Shown in pieces: positions 15,201-24,379 of a stretch of 64,000 nt of DNA. This DNA is from RYN-230 sp963723595. GTDB lineage: Bacteria > Actinomycetota > Actinomycetes > Streptosporangiales > Streptosporangiaceae. The notes under the pieces were generated by a model. The model saw nothing but the letters and a program-made list of their open reading frames with translations. It had not been told where the DNA came from and searched no databases. The stretch is taken from the NCBI GenBank assembly GCA_963723595.1, contig CAVRRQ010000003.1, positions 62,001-126,000 on the forward strand, read 5' to 3'. Both the position numbers and the translations under genes were made by a program. Each line of letters opens with the position of its first letter. Positions within the stretch are counted from its first letter, which is position 1.

Positions 15201-18077
15201 TCAGCGGGGAGGCGGGGAGGTGAGGATCTGGGCCAGGTGCCGGCCTGTTACGCCGCCGAGCTGGCCGGCCTGGGTGCGGCAGGAGAACCCGTCGGCCAGG
15301 AAGACCGTACCCGGCCTGGCGTCCCGCAGCGCGGGCAGCAGGGCCAGCTCCGCGACGGCGGTGGAGACCTCGTAGTGGCCCTTTTCCATGCCGAAGTTGC
15401 CGGCCAGGCCGCAGCATCCGGCCAGCGTGGTGACCGTGGCCCCGGCCGCGGACAGCAGCGCCTGGTCCGGGCCGTAGCCCATCACCGAGTAGTGGTGGCA
15501 GTGCGGCTGGGCGATGATCTCCAGGCCGGCCAGGTCGGGCGGAGCCCACTGCGGTCCCGGGCCGAGCGGCGGCGGCGCGGTGAGCAGCTCGGCGAGCGTC
15601 CGGGTCGCCTCGGCCACGGCGACGGCCCGCGGGTCGCCCGGGAACAGGTCTCCCAGGTCAGAGCGGAGCACGGCCGTGCAGGAGGGTTCCAGGCCGACGA
15701 CCGGGATCCCGGCCTCGGCGTACGGGCCGAGGACGTCAAGCAGCCTGCGCAGCCGGCGCCGGGCCCCGTCCAGCTGGCCGGTGCTGATCCAGGTCAGCCC
15801 GCAGCAGGCCGAACGTTCGGGGACGATCACCTGGTAACCGGCCTGGCTCAGCACCGTCAGGGCAGCCTGCGGCACCCCGGGGTCGAAGGCGTCGCTGAAG
15901 GAGTCGGCCCACAGCACCACCGGGCGCGGCGGGGCGCCGGCGGCCGCGGTCCCCGGCTGCGGGCGCCGCGGAGCCGGGCGCTGGACGGCAGAGCGCTGGA
16001 CGGCAGAGCGGCGGAACGGCACCGGGGCGAAGGGCGGGATCGCCCGCCGGGTGTCCATCCCGCCCGCGGCGAGCAGCGCCGTGGCCAGCGGCCCGATCCG
16101 CAGCAGGGCGTTGACCAGCCGGGGTGCGGTCCCGGCCAGCCGGGACCAGCGGGGCAGCTGGCCCAGCGCGTAGTGCGAGCGCGGCCGCAGCCGCCGCCGG
16201 TAGGCCCGGTAGGCCACCTCGGACTTGTACCGGGCCATGTCTATCCCGGCCGGGCAGTCCGCCGAGCAGGCCTTGCAGGACAGGCAGAGGTCCAGGGAGT
16301 CCCGGACCTCGGGTGCGTTCCAGCCACCCGAGACCAGGGTCCCGTTGGCCATTTCCTGCAGCACCCGCGCGCGGCCCCGGGTGGAATCCTTCTCGTCCCG
16401 GGTGGCCAGGTAGGAGGGGCACATGAAGCCGCCCGACGCCGACGAGTCGGCCCGGCACTTACCCACCCCCACGCAGCGGTGCACGGCCGTGGTCAGGTCC
16501 CCGTCGTCCTCGGCGAACGCGAACCCCGCCTGCCGGGGCAGCGGCACGGCGGCCGGGCGGCGCAGGTCGGCGTCGAGGGGCCGGGGGCGGACCAGCACGC
16601 CGGGGTTGAGCAGGTCGGCCGGGTCCAGCAGGTGCTTGAACGCGCCGAACGCGGCCAGCGCGCCGGGTGAGTACATCACCGGCAGCAGCTCGCTGCGGGC
16701 CCGGCCGTCGCCGTGCTCGCCGGACAGCGACCCGCCGTGCGCGGCCACCAGGTGCGCCGCCTCGGTCAGGAACTCCCGCATGACCTGGGCACCCCCCGGC
16801 CGGTCCAGCGGGAAGTCGATCCGGACGTGGATGCAGCCGTCCCCGAAGTGCCCGTAGAGCAGCCCGTCCAGGTGGTGGGCGCCGAGGAGGGTGCGGAACT
16901 CCCGCAGGTAGCCGCCGAGCCGGTCCGGCTGGACCGCGGCGTCCTCCCAGCCGGGCCAGGCTTGCTTGTTGCCGGGGGTCCGGCCGGCCAGCCCGGCGCC
17001 GTCCTCCCGGATCCGCCAGATCGCCGAGGCCTCCGGGCCGGCCGGGATCACCGCGGCGGCCAGGGCGCCGGCGCCGGCCACCATGGCCCCGGCCAGGGAC
17101 ACCGCCTCGGCGGCGGATTCCGCGCCCATCTCCACCATCAGCCAGGCGTCACCGGGGGGCAGCTCCGGCACGCGGGACGACCCTTTGCGGCGGCGCACCA
17201 CGTCCACCATCCGGGCATCCAGGCCCTCGATGGCCAGCGGGGCGTGAGCCAGGATCGCGGGCACGGCGTCGGCCGCATCGGCCACGTCCGGGTAGCCGAG
17301 CACGACCAGCGCATGGGCCCGCGCGACGGGCACCAGGCGGACCGTGGCGCCCAGCATGGTGACCACGGTGCCTTCCGTGCCGGCCAGCGCCCGGGCCAGG
17401 CTGGCCCCGTTCTCGGGGAGCAGGTGCTCCAGGGAGTAGCCGGACACCTGGCGGCGCAGCCGCCCGAACTCGGTGCGCAGCAGGGCGAGGTTGGCCGAGA
17501 CCAGCTTGTCCAGGCCGGGCACCGGGTCCAGCCCCTGGCCGGCCGTGAGGCGGCGGCCGGTGCCGTCGATGACGTCGAGTTCGAGCACGTTGTCGGCGGT
17601 GCGGCCGTAGGCGAGGGCGTGGGCGCCGCACGCGTTGTTGCCGATCATCCCGCCCAGCGTGGCCCGGGACTGGGTGGACGGATCGGGGCCGAACCGCAGC
17701 CCGTGCGGGGCCGCGGCCGCCTGGAGGGTGGCCAGGATCACCCCGGGCTCGACCCGGGCGGTGCGGGCCTCCGGGTCGAGGTCCAGGATCCGGCCCAGGT
17801 GCCGGGAGGTGTCCAGGACGATCCCCGCGCCCACGGCGTTACCCGCGATGGACGTGCCGGCCCCCCGGGTCGTCAGCGGTGTCCCGGTCTGCCGGGACAC
17901 CCCGGCCGCGGCCAGGATGTCGCTGGTGTCCCGGGGGAAGACCACGACCTGGGGCACGACGCGGTAGTTCGAGGCGTCGCTGGAGTACTCGGCGCGGCGG
18001 CGCGAGGACTCATCCACCTCGCCCTGCATGGCCGCGCGCAGGGCCTGGGCGATGTCTGCGGGATCCACGCCTGTCAT
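15201..18077 (-). CDS. FAD-linked 2-hydroxyacid (D-lactate/glycolate-type) dehydrogenase fused to Fe-S and CCG domains
   Basis: 958 residues, intact. The order is an FAD-binding PCMH domain (about 35-215, with TTRGAGTSIAGNAVG and FGPDPST), an FAD-oxidase C-terminal domain (about 260-520, GHFGDGCIHVRI), a two-cluster ferredoxin domain (CVGVGKCR ... CPSYLATRDEKDSTRGRARV, CLSCKACSADCPAGID) and CCG motifs (RSACCGLTW, LAGCCGLAGNFGMEKGHYEVS). In GlcDEF-type enzymes these parts are separate subunits. Here they form one chain that would pass electrons from D-lactate or a related acid to the membrane quinone pool. It lies 144 bases upstream (in minus-strand direction) of the FAD monooxygenase. Confidence 0.88.
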   Translation of the reverse strand: MTGVDPADIAQALRAAMQGEVDESSRRRAEYSSDASNYRVVPQVVVFPRDTSDILAAAGVSRQTGTPLTTRGAGTSIAGNAVGAGIVLDTSRHLGRILDLDPEARTARVEPGVILATLQAAAAPHGLRFGPDPSTQSRATLGGMIGNNACGAHALAYGRTADNVLELDVIDGTGRRLTAGQGLDPVPGLDKLVSANLALLRTEFGRLRRQVSGYSLEHLLPENGASLARALAGTEGTVVTMLGATVRLVPVARAHALVVLGYPDVADAADAVPAILAHAPLAIEGLDARMVDVVRRRKGSSRVPELPPGDAWLMVEMGAESAAEAVSLAGAMVAGAGALAAAVIPAGPEASAIWRIREDGAGLAGRTPGNKQAWPGWEDAAVQPDRLGGYLREFRTLLGAHHLDGLLYGHFGDGCIHVRIDFPLDRPGGAQVMREFLTEAAHLVAAHGGSLSGEHGDGRARSELLPVMYSPGALAAFGAFKHLLDPADLLNPGVLVRPRPLDADLRRPAAVPLPRQAGFAFAEDDGDLTTAVHRCVGVGKCRADSSASGGFMCPSYLATRDEKDSTRGRARVLQEMANGTLVSGGWNAPEVRDSLDLCLSCKACSADCPAGIDMARYKSEVAYRAYRRRLRPRSHYALGQLPRWSRLAGTAPRLVNALLRIGPLATALLAAGGMDTRRAIPPFAPVPFRRSAVQRSAVQRPAPRRPQPGTAAAGAPPRPVVLWADSFSDAFDPGVPQAALTVLSQAGYQVIVPERSACCGLTWISTGQLDGARRRLRRLLDVLGPYAEAGIPVVGLEPSCTAVLRSDLGDLFPGDPRAVAVAEATRTLAELLTAPPPLGPGPQWAPPDLAGLEIIAQPHCHHYSVMGYGPDQALLSAAGATVTTLAGCCGLAGNFGMEKGHYEVSTAVAELALLPALRDARPGTVFLADGFSCRTQAGQLGGVTGRHLAQILTSPPPR

Positions 18078-18239
18078 CCTGCCGTGACCCGGACACTGCC
18101 CGGTACGGCACCCTGCCCGCTGCCCCGCACCGGGCCTGCTCTGCTGCCCCGCACCGGGCCCCGCCCCCGCGACCAGCGGCGGGCCCGGTGCCGGGCGACC
18201 GGCGCGCCGGCTGGCCGCGCCGGGGCGCCGGGCGGTGGG

Positions 18240-18410
18240 TCAGCGGCGGTATTTCCAGCCGGTACCCACCCCGGACAGGTGCAGGGCCAGGCAGACCAGG
18301 CCGAGCAGCATGAGGCTCGTCGGGGAGAAGATGGCGTTGCTGATGGACACGTTCGCGGCGTTGATGATGAAGGCGATGGCAAAGAGAATGGCTGCGACGA
18401 AACCCAGCAT
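18240..18410 (-). CDS. Small two-helix membrane protein, 56 residues
   Basis: The protein is almost entirely two hydrophobic helices (MLGFVAAILFAIAFIINA and LMLLGLVCLALHL) with a short basic end (WKYRR). GGAAGG is placed about 10 bases before ATG 18410, which supports this start over longer upstream readings. Similar tiny membrane proteins are common in actinomycetes and have no assigned function. It is followed by the large dehydrogenase on the same strand about 160 bases away. Confidence 0.75.
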   Translation of the reverse strand: MLGFVAAILFAIAFIINAANVSISNAIFSPTSLMLLGLVCLALHLSGVGTGWKYRR

Positions 18411-18607
18411 GAGGGCAGTCCTTCCGTCACTCTGGTGGTGACACTGTTGCGGCTGACACGTGCGGCTGACCAGGCTTCTGCCGCAAAGCCGGGCACACCA
18501 CCCGGGCTCCGCCGCATCCGCCTGGAACGGCCGGCAGGTACCCAAGATCGGCGAACTAAACCGTGCGCCGTGCGCATCAGGCGTCACGATTTGGGCACTC
18601 TGGGCGC

Positions 18608-19408
18608 GTGGCTGTAACTCCCCCGCCCGACGGCCCCGCTCCTGGCGCCGGTGCCGGTGCCGCCGCCGGTGCCGCTGGTGCCGGTGCCGCCGCGCCGCGG
18701 CCGCCGTGGCGCGTCGCGGTATTCGTGCTCGCGGTCGTCGCCGTCGTCGTGCTCACGATCGTGCTGGCCGCGGCCGCCCGGAATCGGGGGCAGGGACCCA
18801 GCGACACGCGCACCGTCTCGGTCGCCGCGGACTCGGTCCGCACCGTTGACCTCGACGGACCGCCCGGGCAGCTCAATATCGCCGCCGTGCGGACCAGCCG
18901 GGTCACGCTCTCCGGGCCGGTGCACTGGACCGGCCATGTCGCGGTGATCGTGACCGGACCCCGGGTCGTCCACGGCGTGCTGCACCTGGCCTACCGCTGC
19001 GCAGCGCACAGCCCGTGCACCGGGCGCCTGCGGCTCGTGGTGCCCCGGCACTGCGGGATCGTGCTCGCGCAGCCGTCCGGCCACGTGACGGTGTTCGGCC
19101 TGGCCGCCCCGCTGCGGATCAGCGCGCGGAGTGTGGACATCAGCGCGGCCGGGCTGCGCTCACCGAGCCTGGTGGCGTCGATCACGTCCGGCCACCTGAG
19201 CGCCTGGTTCGTGTCCCCGCCCGGACAGGTCAGCCTCACGCTCGTCTCCGCGCAGGCCACCCTGCACCTGCCGGCCAGCGCCCCCTACCGGCTCAGCCAG
19301 CAGGTCACCTCGGGGTACGTCCACGCCGGGATCCCGCAGGCCAGCACGGCGACGCGGACGATCACCGCCCGGATCGATTCCGGTGAGCTGGAACTGCTCT
19401 CACGCTGA
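18608..19408 (+). CDS. Membrane-anchored protein with extracellular beta-rich (DUF4097-like) domain
   Basis: 266 residues from GTG 18608. A Gly/Ala/Pro-rich cytoplasmic stretch precedes one strong membrane helix (WRVAVFVLAVVAVVVLTIVL, about residues 34-53). The rest is an outside domain rich in Val/Ser/Gly beta strands (VSVAADSVRTVDLDGPPGQL, SGHVTVFGLAAPLRIS, ARSVDISAAGL), which looks like the repetitive strands of DUF4097/adhesin-type beta-helices. Two Cys (YRCAAHSPC) could form a disulfide. It lies divergent to the small membrane protein gene. No enzyme motif is visible and its function is unknown. Confidence 0.65.
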   Translation: MAVTPPPDGPAPGAGAGAAAGAAGAGAAAPRPPWRVAVFVLAVVAVVVLTIVLAAAARNRGQGPSDTRTVSVAADSVRTVDLDGPPGQLNIAAVRTSRVTLSGPVHWTGHVAVIVTGPRVVHGVLHLAYRCAAHSPCTGRLRLVVPRHCGIVLAQPSGHVTVFGLAAPLRISARSVDISAAGLRSPSLVASITSGHLSAWFVSPPGQVSLTLVSAQATLHLPASAPYRLSQQVTSGYVHAGIPQASTATRTITARIDSGELELLSR

Positions 19409-19516
19409 GCGCTGAGCATGGCGGGCGGGTACGGCCCGATCCAGCGGACGGCCTACGGACATAAGACCCTGACCGGCGTGCTGACGTTCCGGCACTCGTC
19501 ATCACGACTCGAAGCA

Positions 19517-19529
19517 ACTACAATGTAGT
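19517..19529. promoter_or_regulatory. Palindromic operator overlapping a -10 box; leaderless antitoxin start
   Basis: ACTACA-A-TGTAGT is a perfect palindrome with one central base. TACAAT within it (19519-19524) is a good -10 hexamer, and the ATG at 19531 follows 6 bases later, which predicts a leaderless mRNA. Autorepression by the antitoxin, alone or with toxin, at this site is the expected arrangement. Confidence 0.6.
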
Positions 19530-19530
19530 C

Positions 19531-19977
19531 ATGGCCAAGCGTGCAGCGACACCGGTCCGGTTTGACATGGCCGTGGCCGAGCGGCTCTCGGCGTTCGTCG
19601 TCGCCAACCCCGGCATGTCCTTGTCATCGGCCGCGAACCGGCTGGTCGATGAAGCCCTCAGGATGAACGAGCACCCGGGCATCGTGTTCCGGCCCGGCCC
19701 TACCGGGCGGCGGGCCGGGCTGGTCGGGGGACCCGACGTATGGGAAGTGGTCCGCGCGGTCAAATCCGCCCGCGCCGCAGAGCCCGGCCTGGCTGAGGAT
19801 GATCTGCTCGCCCTGGTGGCTGAGAACACGGGTATCCCGGTACGCCTCATCCGCGCCGCCGTCCGGTACTGGGCTTCCTACGCCGATGAGATCGATGCCG
19901 AGATAGCCGCCGCTGAGGCCGCCGAGGAGGCCGCCGAGGCCGCCTGGCGGCGGGAACGCCAGCTGCTCGCGGGCTAG
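19531..19977 (+). CDS. Antitoxin of a DUF5615 toxin-antitoxin pair
   Basis: 148 residues. The N terminus (TPVRFDMAVAERLSAFVVAN then SLSSAANRLVDEALRMNEH) looks like a ribbon-helix-helix DNA-binding region. The middle has IVFRPGPTGRRAGLVGGPDVWEV and VAENTGIPVRLIRAAVRYWASY, as in DUF433-like partners of PIN-like toxins. The C terminus is an Ala/Glu-rich helix (EIAAAEAAEEAAEAAWRRE) that could wrap the toxin. The toxin gene starts 4 bases after its stop. The palindrome just before ATG 19531 is the likely autoregulatory site. Confidence 0.75.
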   Translation: MAKRAATPVRFDMAVAERLSAFVVANPGMSLSSAANRLVDEALRMNEHPGIVFRPGPTGRRAGLVGGPDVWEVVRAVKSARAAEPGLAEDDLLALVAENTGIPVRLIRAAVRYWASYADEIDAEIAAAEAAEEAAEAAWRRERQLLAG

Positions 19978-19981
19978 AACC

Positions 19982-20350
19982 GTGAGCTACCCGCTGCTGC
20001 TGGATGAGATGTTCTCCGGTGCCATCGCCGAGCAACTCCGGGCCAAAGGTCACGACGTTCTCGCCGTCGTGGCTGACCCGGCCCTGATCGCGCTGCCCGA
20101 CGAGCAGATCCTCGCCCACGCCGCCAGCACCGGGCGCGCTTTAGTCACCGCCAACATCAAGGACTTCATCCCGCTGGACGCCCGCTACCGGACAGCCAGC
20201 CAGGCACACGCCGGGCTGATCCTCGTCTCAGCCAAGACCTTCCTCCAGGACCGCAGCTACACCGCCGCCGTGACCAGTGCGCTTTTGACCCTCCTCGACC
20301 ATCCAGGTCAGCTACAGCCTGGCCACGTCACCTTCCTGCCCCGGCGATAG
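19982..20350 (+). CDS. DUF5615 PIN-like toxin
   Basis: 122 residues. DUF5615 proteins are PIN-like (Mut7-C-type) predicted RNases. Seen acidic and polar motifs: LLLDEMFSGAIAEQLRAKGHDV at the start (Asp/Glu of the active site; shown in two parts as LLLDEMFSGAIAEQL and RAKGHDV), ALPDEQILAHA, RALVTANIKDF and GLILVS. GTG 19982 is 4 bases from the antitoxin stop, so the two are translated as a unit. It most likely cleaves RNA when freed from its partner. The gene is intact. Confidence 0.8.
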   Translation: MSYPLLLDEMFSGAIAEQLRAKGHDVLAVVADPALIALPDEQILAHAASTGRALVTANIKDFIPLDARYRTASQAHAGLILVSAKTFLQDRSYTAAVTSALLTLLDHPGQLQPGHVTFLPRR

Positions 20351-20786
20351 GCCGCCTTGCCGTCACAGGACTCCAAAACGAGTAGGCGCTGACGACCTGT
20401 CATGCCGAATAGCGCGGATTGGGTATGTGCATGATCATGCGGTAGTCCGCATGGCTACTAGCGCCGCCGAGCACTAGTCGCCAGCTTGAAGGTCCGCCGG
20501 TCAGCACAGCCGTTCCCTTGTCGGCTTGCACGGAGCGCCGACTCGGCGCTGCGTCGGCGTGCCAATCACCGCAGTGAGCGTACGCAGATCATCCGGTTAT
20601 GCGTCCCGCAGGTCTGTGGCATGCGGCGGCGTTCGGATAACTGGGCTGTCTCGGAGTTCGGTCTCGTCCGGGCAGCCCATGATTTGGGCAACCTATTCGT
20701 ATCCATGAAGGCCCTTGCGGCAGCCCGTCGGGTTTCCACGATTGGAAGATGAAGTACCGATGCCTGCCCGGCATCCCAGCGGGTTG
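20351..20786. other. Intergenic region, no clear content
   Basis: 436 bases between the toxin gene and the convergent flavin monooxygenase gene. Open frames here are short, have low-GC third positions compared with neighbours and show no protein-like motifs. No strong hairpin, tRNA or repeat is evident. Confidence 0.4.
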
Positions 20787-22031
20787 TCATCGGAGCTGGC
20801 TGTTGAGGAAGGAGTGCAGGTGGGCGCCGAGGGCTTCGGAGTCCGTGACTGCGCCGTGGATGTAGGTGGAGGCGCGGGTGCGGAGTACCGGCAGGCCGAG
20901 AATGTAGAGTCCGGGGGCGCTGGTGACCACCCCGCCGTCGTGGCGGATGTGGCCGGCGTGGTCACGGACGGGGATGTCCAGCCAGGAGTGGTCGGGCCGG
21001 AAGCCTGTCGCCCACAGCAGCGTGGTGATCTCTCCGCTGGTCAGGTCCAGCTCCAGGGGAGTGAGGGGATCGACCTGCGTGGGTGAGAGGCGGTGCGCTG
21101 CCGGGAGTTCGTCGTCAAGGCCGTGCGCATTTGCCCAGTTGTCGGCTCTGGCCAGGAAGCGGTTCATCTTCAGGTCGGCGAGGGTGCAGGTGTTGCGGAG
21201 CGACCCGGAGAACTGGGCGACCCCGTCGGTAATGCGGCCGAGGCGGCCGACGATGCGGATCCCCTGCGCGGTGAGCGTGTTGAGGTCGGTGGCGGCTGGC
21301 TCGGGGGTCCCGGTGAGCTGCGGCGAGGGCAGGTGGCGGGCCCGGGTGAGGTCATCGATCTGGTCGTAGCGTTCGGCGAGCACTCCCATGGTTTCCAGCC
21401 ACCAGAAGATGTCGCGGCCGCGGTAGCGGCGGGGCAGCCGGACGTGTTCGCCGATGGCCAGGGTCACTGGGCGCCCGGACCGGTGGATCTCGCCGGCGAG
21501 CTGGACGCCGGTGGCTGACGCTCCGACGACGAGCACGCCGCCGTCGGGGAGCTGGCTGGGATCGTGGTAGGTGAGCGGGGTGAGCGTCGTGATCGACCGG
21601 GGGACGGCGCCGGTGACGGCAGGGATCGCTGGCCGGGCGCACGCCCCGGTCGCGAGCACCACGGCCCGGGCGTGAAGCATTTCGTCGTTGGCCTGGATCT
21701 CGAAGCCTCCCGGTGCGGTGCGCACCGTGTGCACCGTCGTGGCGGTGCGCACCGGTGCGGCGGCGAGGCGGGCGTAGCGGGTGAGAGTGGCCACGACGCC
21801 GGCGGCGGGCATGTAGCCGGCGGGGTCATCCCCGGCGTAGTCGTAGCCGGGCAGCCGGGTGAGCCAGTTGGGGGTGAGCAGCCGCAGGCTGGGCCAGCGC
21901 TGGGTCCGCCACGAGTTCGCCACCTCACCGCGCTCGAGGACGACGTGGTCGATGGAGCGTTCGGTGAGGCGGCGGCTCATGGCCAGGCCGGCGTGGCCGG
22001 CGCCGATGACGACTGCCGTGGTGTGCATCAT
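20787..22031 (-). CDS. Flavin-containing monooxygenase / NAD(P)-binding FAD oxidoreductase
   Basis: 414 residues. The FAD fold is AVVIGAGHAGLAMSRRL at the N terminus and the NADPH fold is VLVVGASATGVQLAGEI near residue 170. WRTQRWPSLRLLTPNW and LLWATGFRPDHSWLD are typical of FMO-like and indole-3-pyruvate monooxygenase-like proteins. It would oxygenate a heteroatom or carbonyl substrate using NADPH. It is the last gene of a minus-strand group with OsmC, P450 and a SnoaL-like protein. The start could be ATG 22031 or 22028. No lesions are seen. Confidence 0.83.
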   Translation of the reverse strand: MMHTTAVVIGAGHAGLAMSRRLTERSIDHVVLERGEVANSWRTQRWPSLRLLTPNWLTRLPGYDYAGDDPAGYMPAAGVVATLTRYARLAAAPVRTATTVHTVRTAPGGFEIQANDEMLHARAVVLATGACARPAIPAVTGAVPRSITTLTPLTYHDPSQLPDGGVLVVGASATGVQLAGEIHRSGRPVTLAIGEHVRLPRRYRGRDIFWWLETMGVLAERYDQIDDLTRARHLPSPQLTGTPEPAATDLNTLTAQGIRIVGRLGRITDGVAQFSGSLRNTCTLADLKMNRFLARADNWANAHGLDDELPAAHRLSPTQVDPLTPLELDLTSGEITTLLWATGFRPDHSWLDIPVRDHAGHIRHDGGVVTSAPGLYILGLPVLRTRASTYIHGAVTDSEALGAHLHSFLNSQLR

Positions 22032-22059
22032 GCGGGCGGCTGGGCCGTGGTCGTCATGC

Positions 22060-22620
22060 TCAGGCCAGTTCGACGAGCACTTTCGTCGGGTTGGTCACGA
22101 CGTCGAAGACCGCCGAGCGTTTCTGCGACTGGGCGATCAGCGCCTCAAGGTCGTCACGGGAGGCATCGGCGTCGATGGCGAACCGGACGGTGATCGCTTC
22201 GAAGCCGTTGCGGACGTCAGGGTCGGCGCCGAGGATGCCCAGGATGTTCATCGCGCCCTCGATCGTGGCGGTGACCGAGCGGAGCTGGATGCTCCGGTGC
22301 TGGGCGACCGCGGCGACGCCTGCGGTCAGGCACCCGGCCAGGCCGACCAGGACGAACTCCACCGGGGTGGCGCCGTTGTCCTCGGACGCGAAGCACTCGG
22401 GGTGGTCGGTGTCGAACTCATATGTCGTGCGGTGCTGCTGCTCGGCGCCGAGGCCGGCAAAGCTGGCCACGGTGGAGTGGCTGTGGGTGCCGTTGCGCCA
22501 GGTGCAGCTGGCCCGCCAGGTGAACTGCGCTGCTTCCGGCGCGGCCGACAGCGCGTTGCGGGCATCGAGCAGGGCCTGGACGTTCACGCCGTTGTCGACG
22601 GGACGGTCGGTGATGGTCAT
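22060..22620 (-). CDS. OsmC-family peroxiredoxin-like protein
   Basis: 186 residues of the OsmC/Ohr family. The two redox Cys are in HPECFASEDNGATPVEFVLV (first) and GLAGCLTAGVAAVA (second), about 40 residues apart as in OsmC, with the helix between them. These proteins reduce organic hydroperoxides in the cytoplasm. AAAGGAG at 7 bases before ATG 22620 is a strong ribosome site. It lies between a flavin monooxygenase and a P450, two enzymes that can leak peroxide, which gives a plausible protective role. No LuxR-type site is evident directly upstream. Confidence 0.88.
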   Translation of the reverse strand: MTITDRPVDNGVNVQALLDARNALSAAPEAAQFTWRASCTWRNGTHSHSTVASFAGLGAEQQHRTTYEFDTDHPECFASEDNGATPVEFVLVGLAGCLTAGVAAVAQHRSIQLRSVTATIEGAMNILGILGADPDVRNGFEAITVRFAIDADASRDDLEALIAQSQKRSAVFDVVTNPTKVLVELA

Positions 22621-22665
22621 CGGTGTCTCCTTTGATTCGGACTTGATCTCGGCGCGATGGGATGG

Positions 22666-23906
22666 TCATTCAGCCCGGTGCCGGGCCGGACCGAGGACGA
22701 CGGGGAGTGAGACGAGGCCGCGCAGCACGAGGCCGTCGCCGTGCGCCCAGGCGAGCGCGTCACGGTCGACCGCGAGCCGCAGGCCGGGGTGACGCCCGAG
22801 CAGGGTTTCGAAAGCGACCCGGGCTTCCAGCCGGGCCAGGGGCGCGCCGAGGCAGTAATGAGCGCCGTGGCCGAAGCCGAGGTTCGGTCCGTCGTTGCGG
22901 CCGATGTCGAGGACGTCGGGGGCGGGGAAGCGGCCCGGGTCGCGGTTGGCCGAGCCAAGGCACACCAGTACCTGTTCGTGCCCGGCGACCGCCACGCCGC
23001 CGACCGTCAGCGGCTCGGCCGTGACCCGGAACGTGGCATGCGGGACTGGGGCGGTGAACCGGATGAGCTCGTCTACCGCGGCAGGAAGCTGCCCAGGGTC
23101 GGCCAGCAGCGCCTGCATCTGGTCAGGATGATCAAGCAGGGCCACCACCCCATTGCCGATGAGGCTGGCCGTGGTGTCGTGGCCGGCCACGACAAGCTGG
23201 AACAGGGTCGACAGCAACTCCTGGGTGGTGAGCCCGTCGTCGCCGGCGGCGACCAGCACGCTGACCAGGTCCTCGGCCGGGTTTCGCCGCTTGGTGTCGA
23301 CGAGCTCGCGCAGGTAGGCCACGATCTTGTCGGATGCGTCGACGGCCTCGGCTGGCGGCTCGCCCGCCCATCCGGTCAGCAGCACCTGGAACCAGGCGTG
23401 CAGGTCCGGGCGGTCGGCTGGGGGGATGCCCAGCAGCTCGCCGATCACTCGAAAGGCAGCGGATGGGCGTAGCCCTGGACGAGATCGACCGTGGCGCCCG
23501 GACCGGCGTCGTCGAGCTCATCAAGGAGGTCGCCGGCGATATCCCGCACGGCCTGCTCGAGCGCGGCGACCCGGGATGGCACGAAGGCCCGGGACACCAG
23601 CCGCCGCAGCCGGGTGTGGTCGGGCGGGTCGACGTTGAGCATGTGCCGGGAGAACTCCGGCCCGGGCAGGCCCTCGGCCACCACATCGCCGTTGTCTTTG
23701 AGCGCGGCGAGCATGTCCTTGGAGATGCGGGGGTCGGCCAGCGCCTGGCGGGCTGCGTCGTAGCCGAGGACGACCCAGGCCGGGTGACCGTCGGCGAGCC
23801 GCATCCGCTGCACCGGGCAGCGGGCCCTGGCCTCGGCGAAGTGACCGAACGGATCGTCGCGGACCGCCGGTTCCCAGCCGCCCCAGGTGGCCAGGGTGTC
23901 AGTCAT
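22666..23906 (-). CDS. Cytochrome P450 (one frameshift)
   Basis: About 413 residues, normal for bacterial class I P450s. The I-helix oxygen motif is VAGHDTTA, the K-helix ExxR lies in VDELIRF, and the heme-Cys loop is FGHGAHYCLGAPLAR. The N-terminal half (DPPDHTRLRRLVSRAFVP) is in another frame from the C-terminal half. The break is at about 23450 where PLPFE and VIGELLG should join, consistent with a single lost base. It would hydroxylate a hydrophobic small molecule using ferredoxin from elsewhere. The start ATG 23906 overlaps the end of the SnoaL-like gene by 8 bases. Confidence 0.88.
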
Positions 23907-24321
23907 CGTCGCCCTCGGGCCGGTAGCCGGTGCAGAGCAGGTCGAGCTGGGCGATGCGGCCGCCCTCATCGGTATCGGCGTAGGCCTGCTGTTCGACGGT
24001 GAACCAGCCGGTGCCGAGCCGCTCTGCCCGCAGCCGCAGCCGCCAGTGCAGGTGCAGCCGGCCGCCGACCTCGCCGACGGTGGCCTCGACGAGGTCAAAG
24101 TCCTGAGTGTCGCCGAACCAGCCTTCGAACCGGTCGGCGATCTCCTGAGCGCCGGTCCACTCCCGCAGGCCCGGGGGCAGCAGGGCGCGGAGCCGGGCCC
24201 CGGCGGCGAGCGCGCCGCCGAGCTGAGCGAAGTCCTGGGCGGCAAGGCCCTCAAGCAGCGAACCGGCCCGGGCGAACTGCGGCACCACGCTGGCCGCGCT
24301 GTGGCCGTGGGTTGTGGTCAT
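23899..24321 (-). CDS. SnoaL/NTF2-like protein
   Basis: 140 residues with the cone-shaped NTF2-like pattern: an N-terminal helix, AQEIADRFEGWFGDTQDFDL, and then strands VGGRLHLHWRLRLRAERL and IAQLDLLCTGYRP. Members may be cyclases, isomerases or binding proteins, and no catalytic set is certain here. It is the first gene of the set with P450, OsmC and FMO and overlaps the P450 start. A role as a ligand-binding or isomerase partner of the oxidases is inferred from position only. Confidence 0.7.
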   Translation of the reverse strand: MTTTHGHSAASVVPQFARAGSLLEGLAAQDFAQLGGALAAGARLRALLPPGLREWTGAQEIADRFEGWFGDTQDFDLVEATVGEVGGRLHLHWRLRLRAERLGTGWFTVEQQAYADTDEGGRIAQLDLLCTGYRPEGDDD

Positions 24322-24379
24322 GAATCCGTTGTACGGGCCGGCCAGCGGCGGCGAATCGGGTAACTGCCCGATCTTTCTG

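Noticed and set aside
15162..18617. Long plus-strand frames opposite the FAD/Fe-S dehydrogenase
   Set aside because: Composition is typical of complementary-strand shadow; the minus-strand frame has intact FAD, ferredoxin and CCG motifs over 958 residues.
20487..20790. Short frames on both strands in the 20.5-20.8 kb gap
   Set aside because: No motifs, poor codon pattern and no ribosome site.
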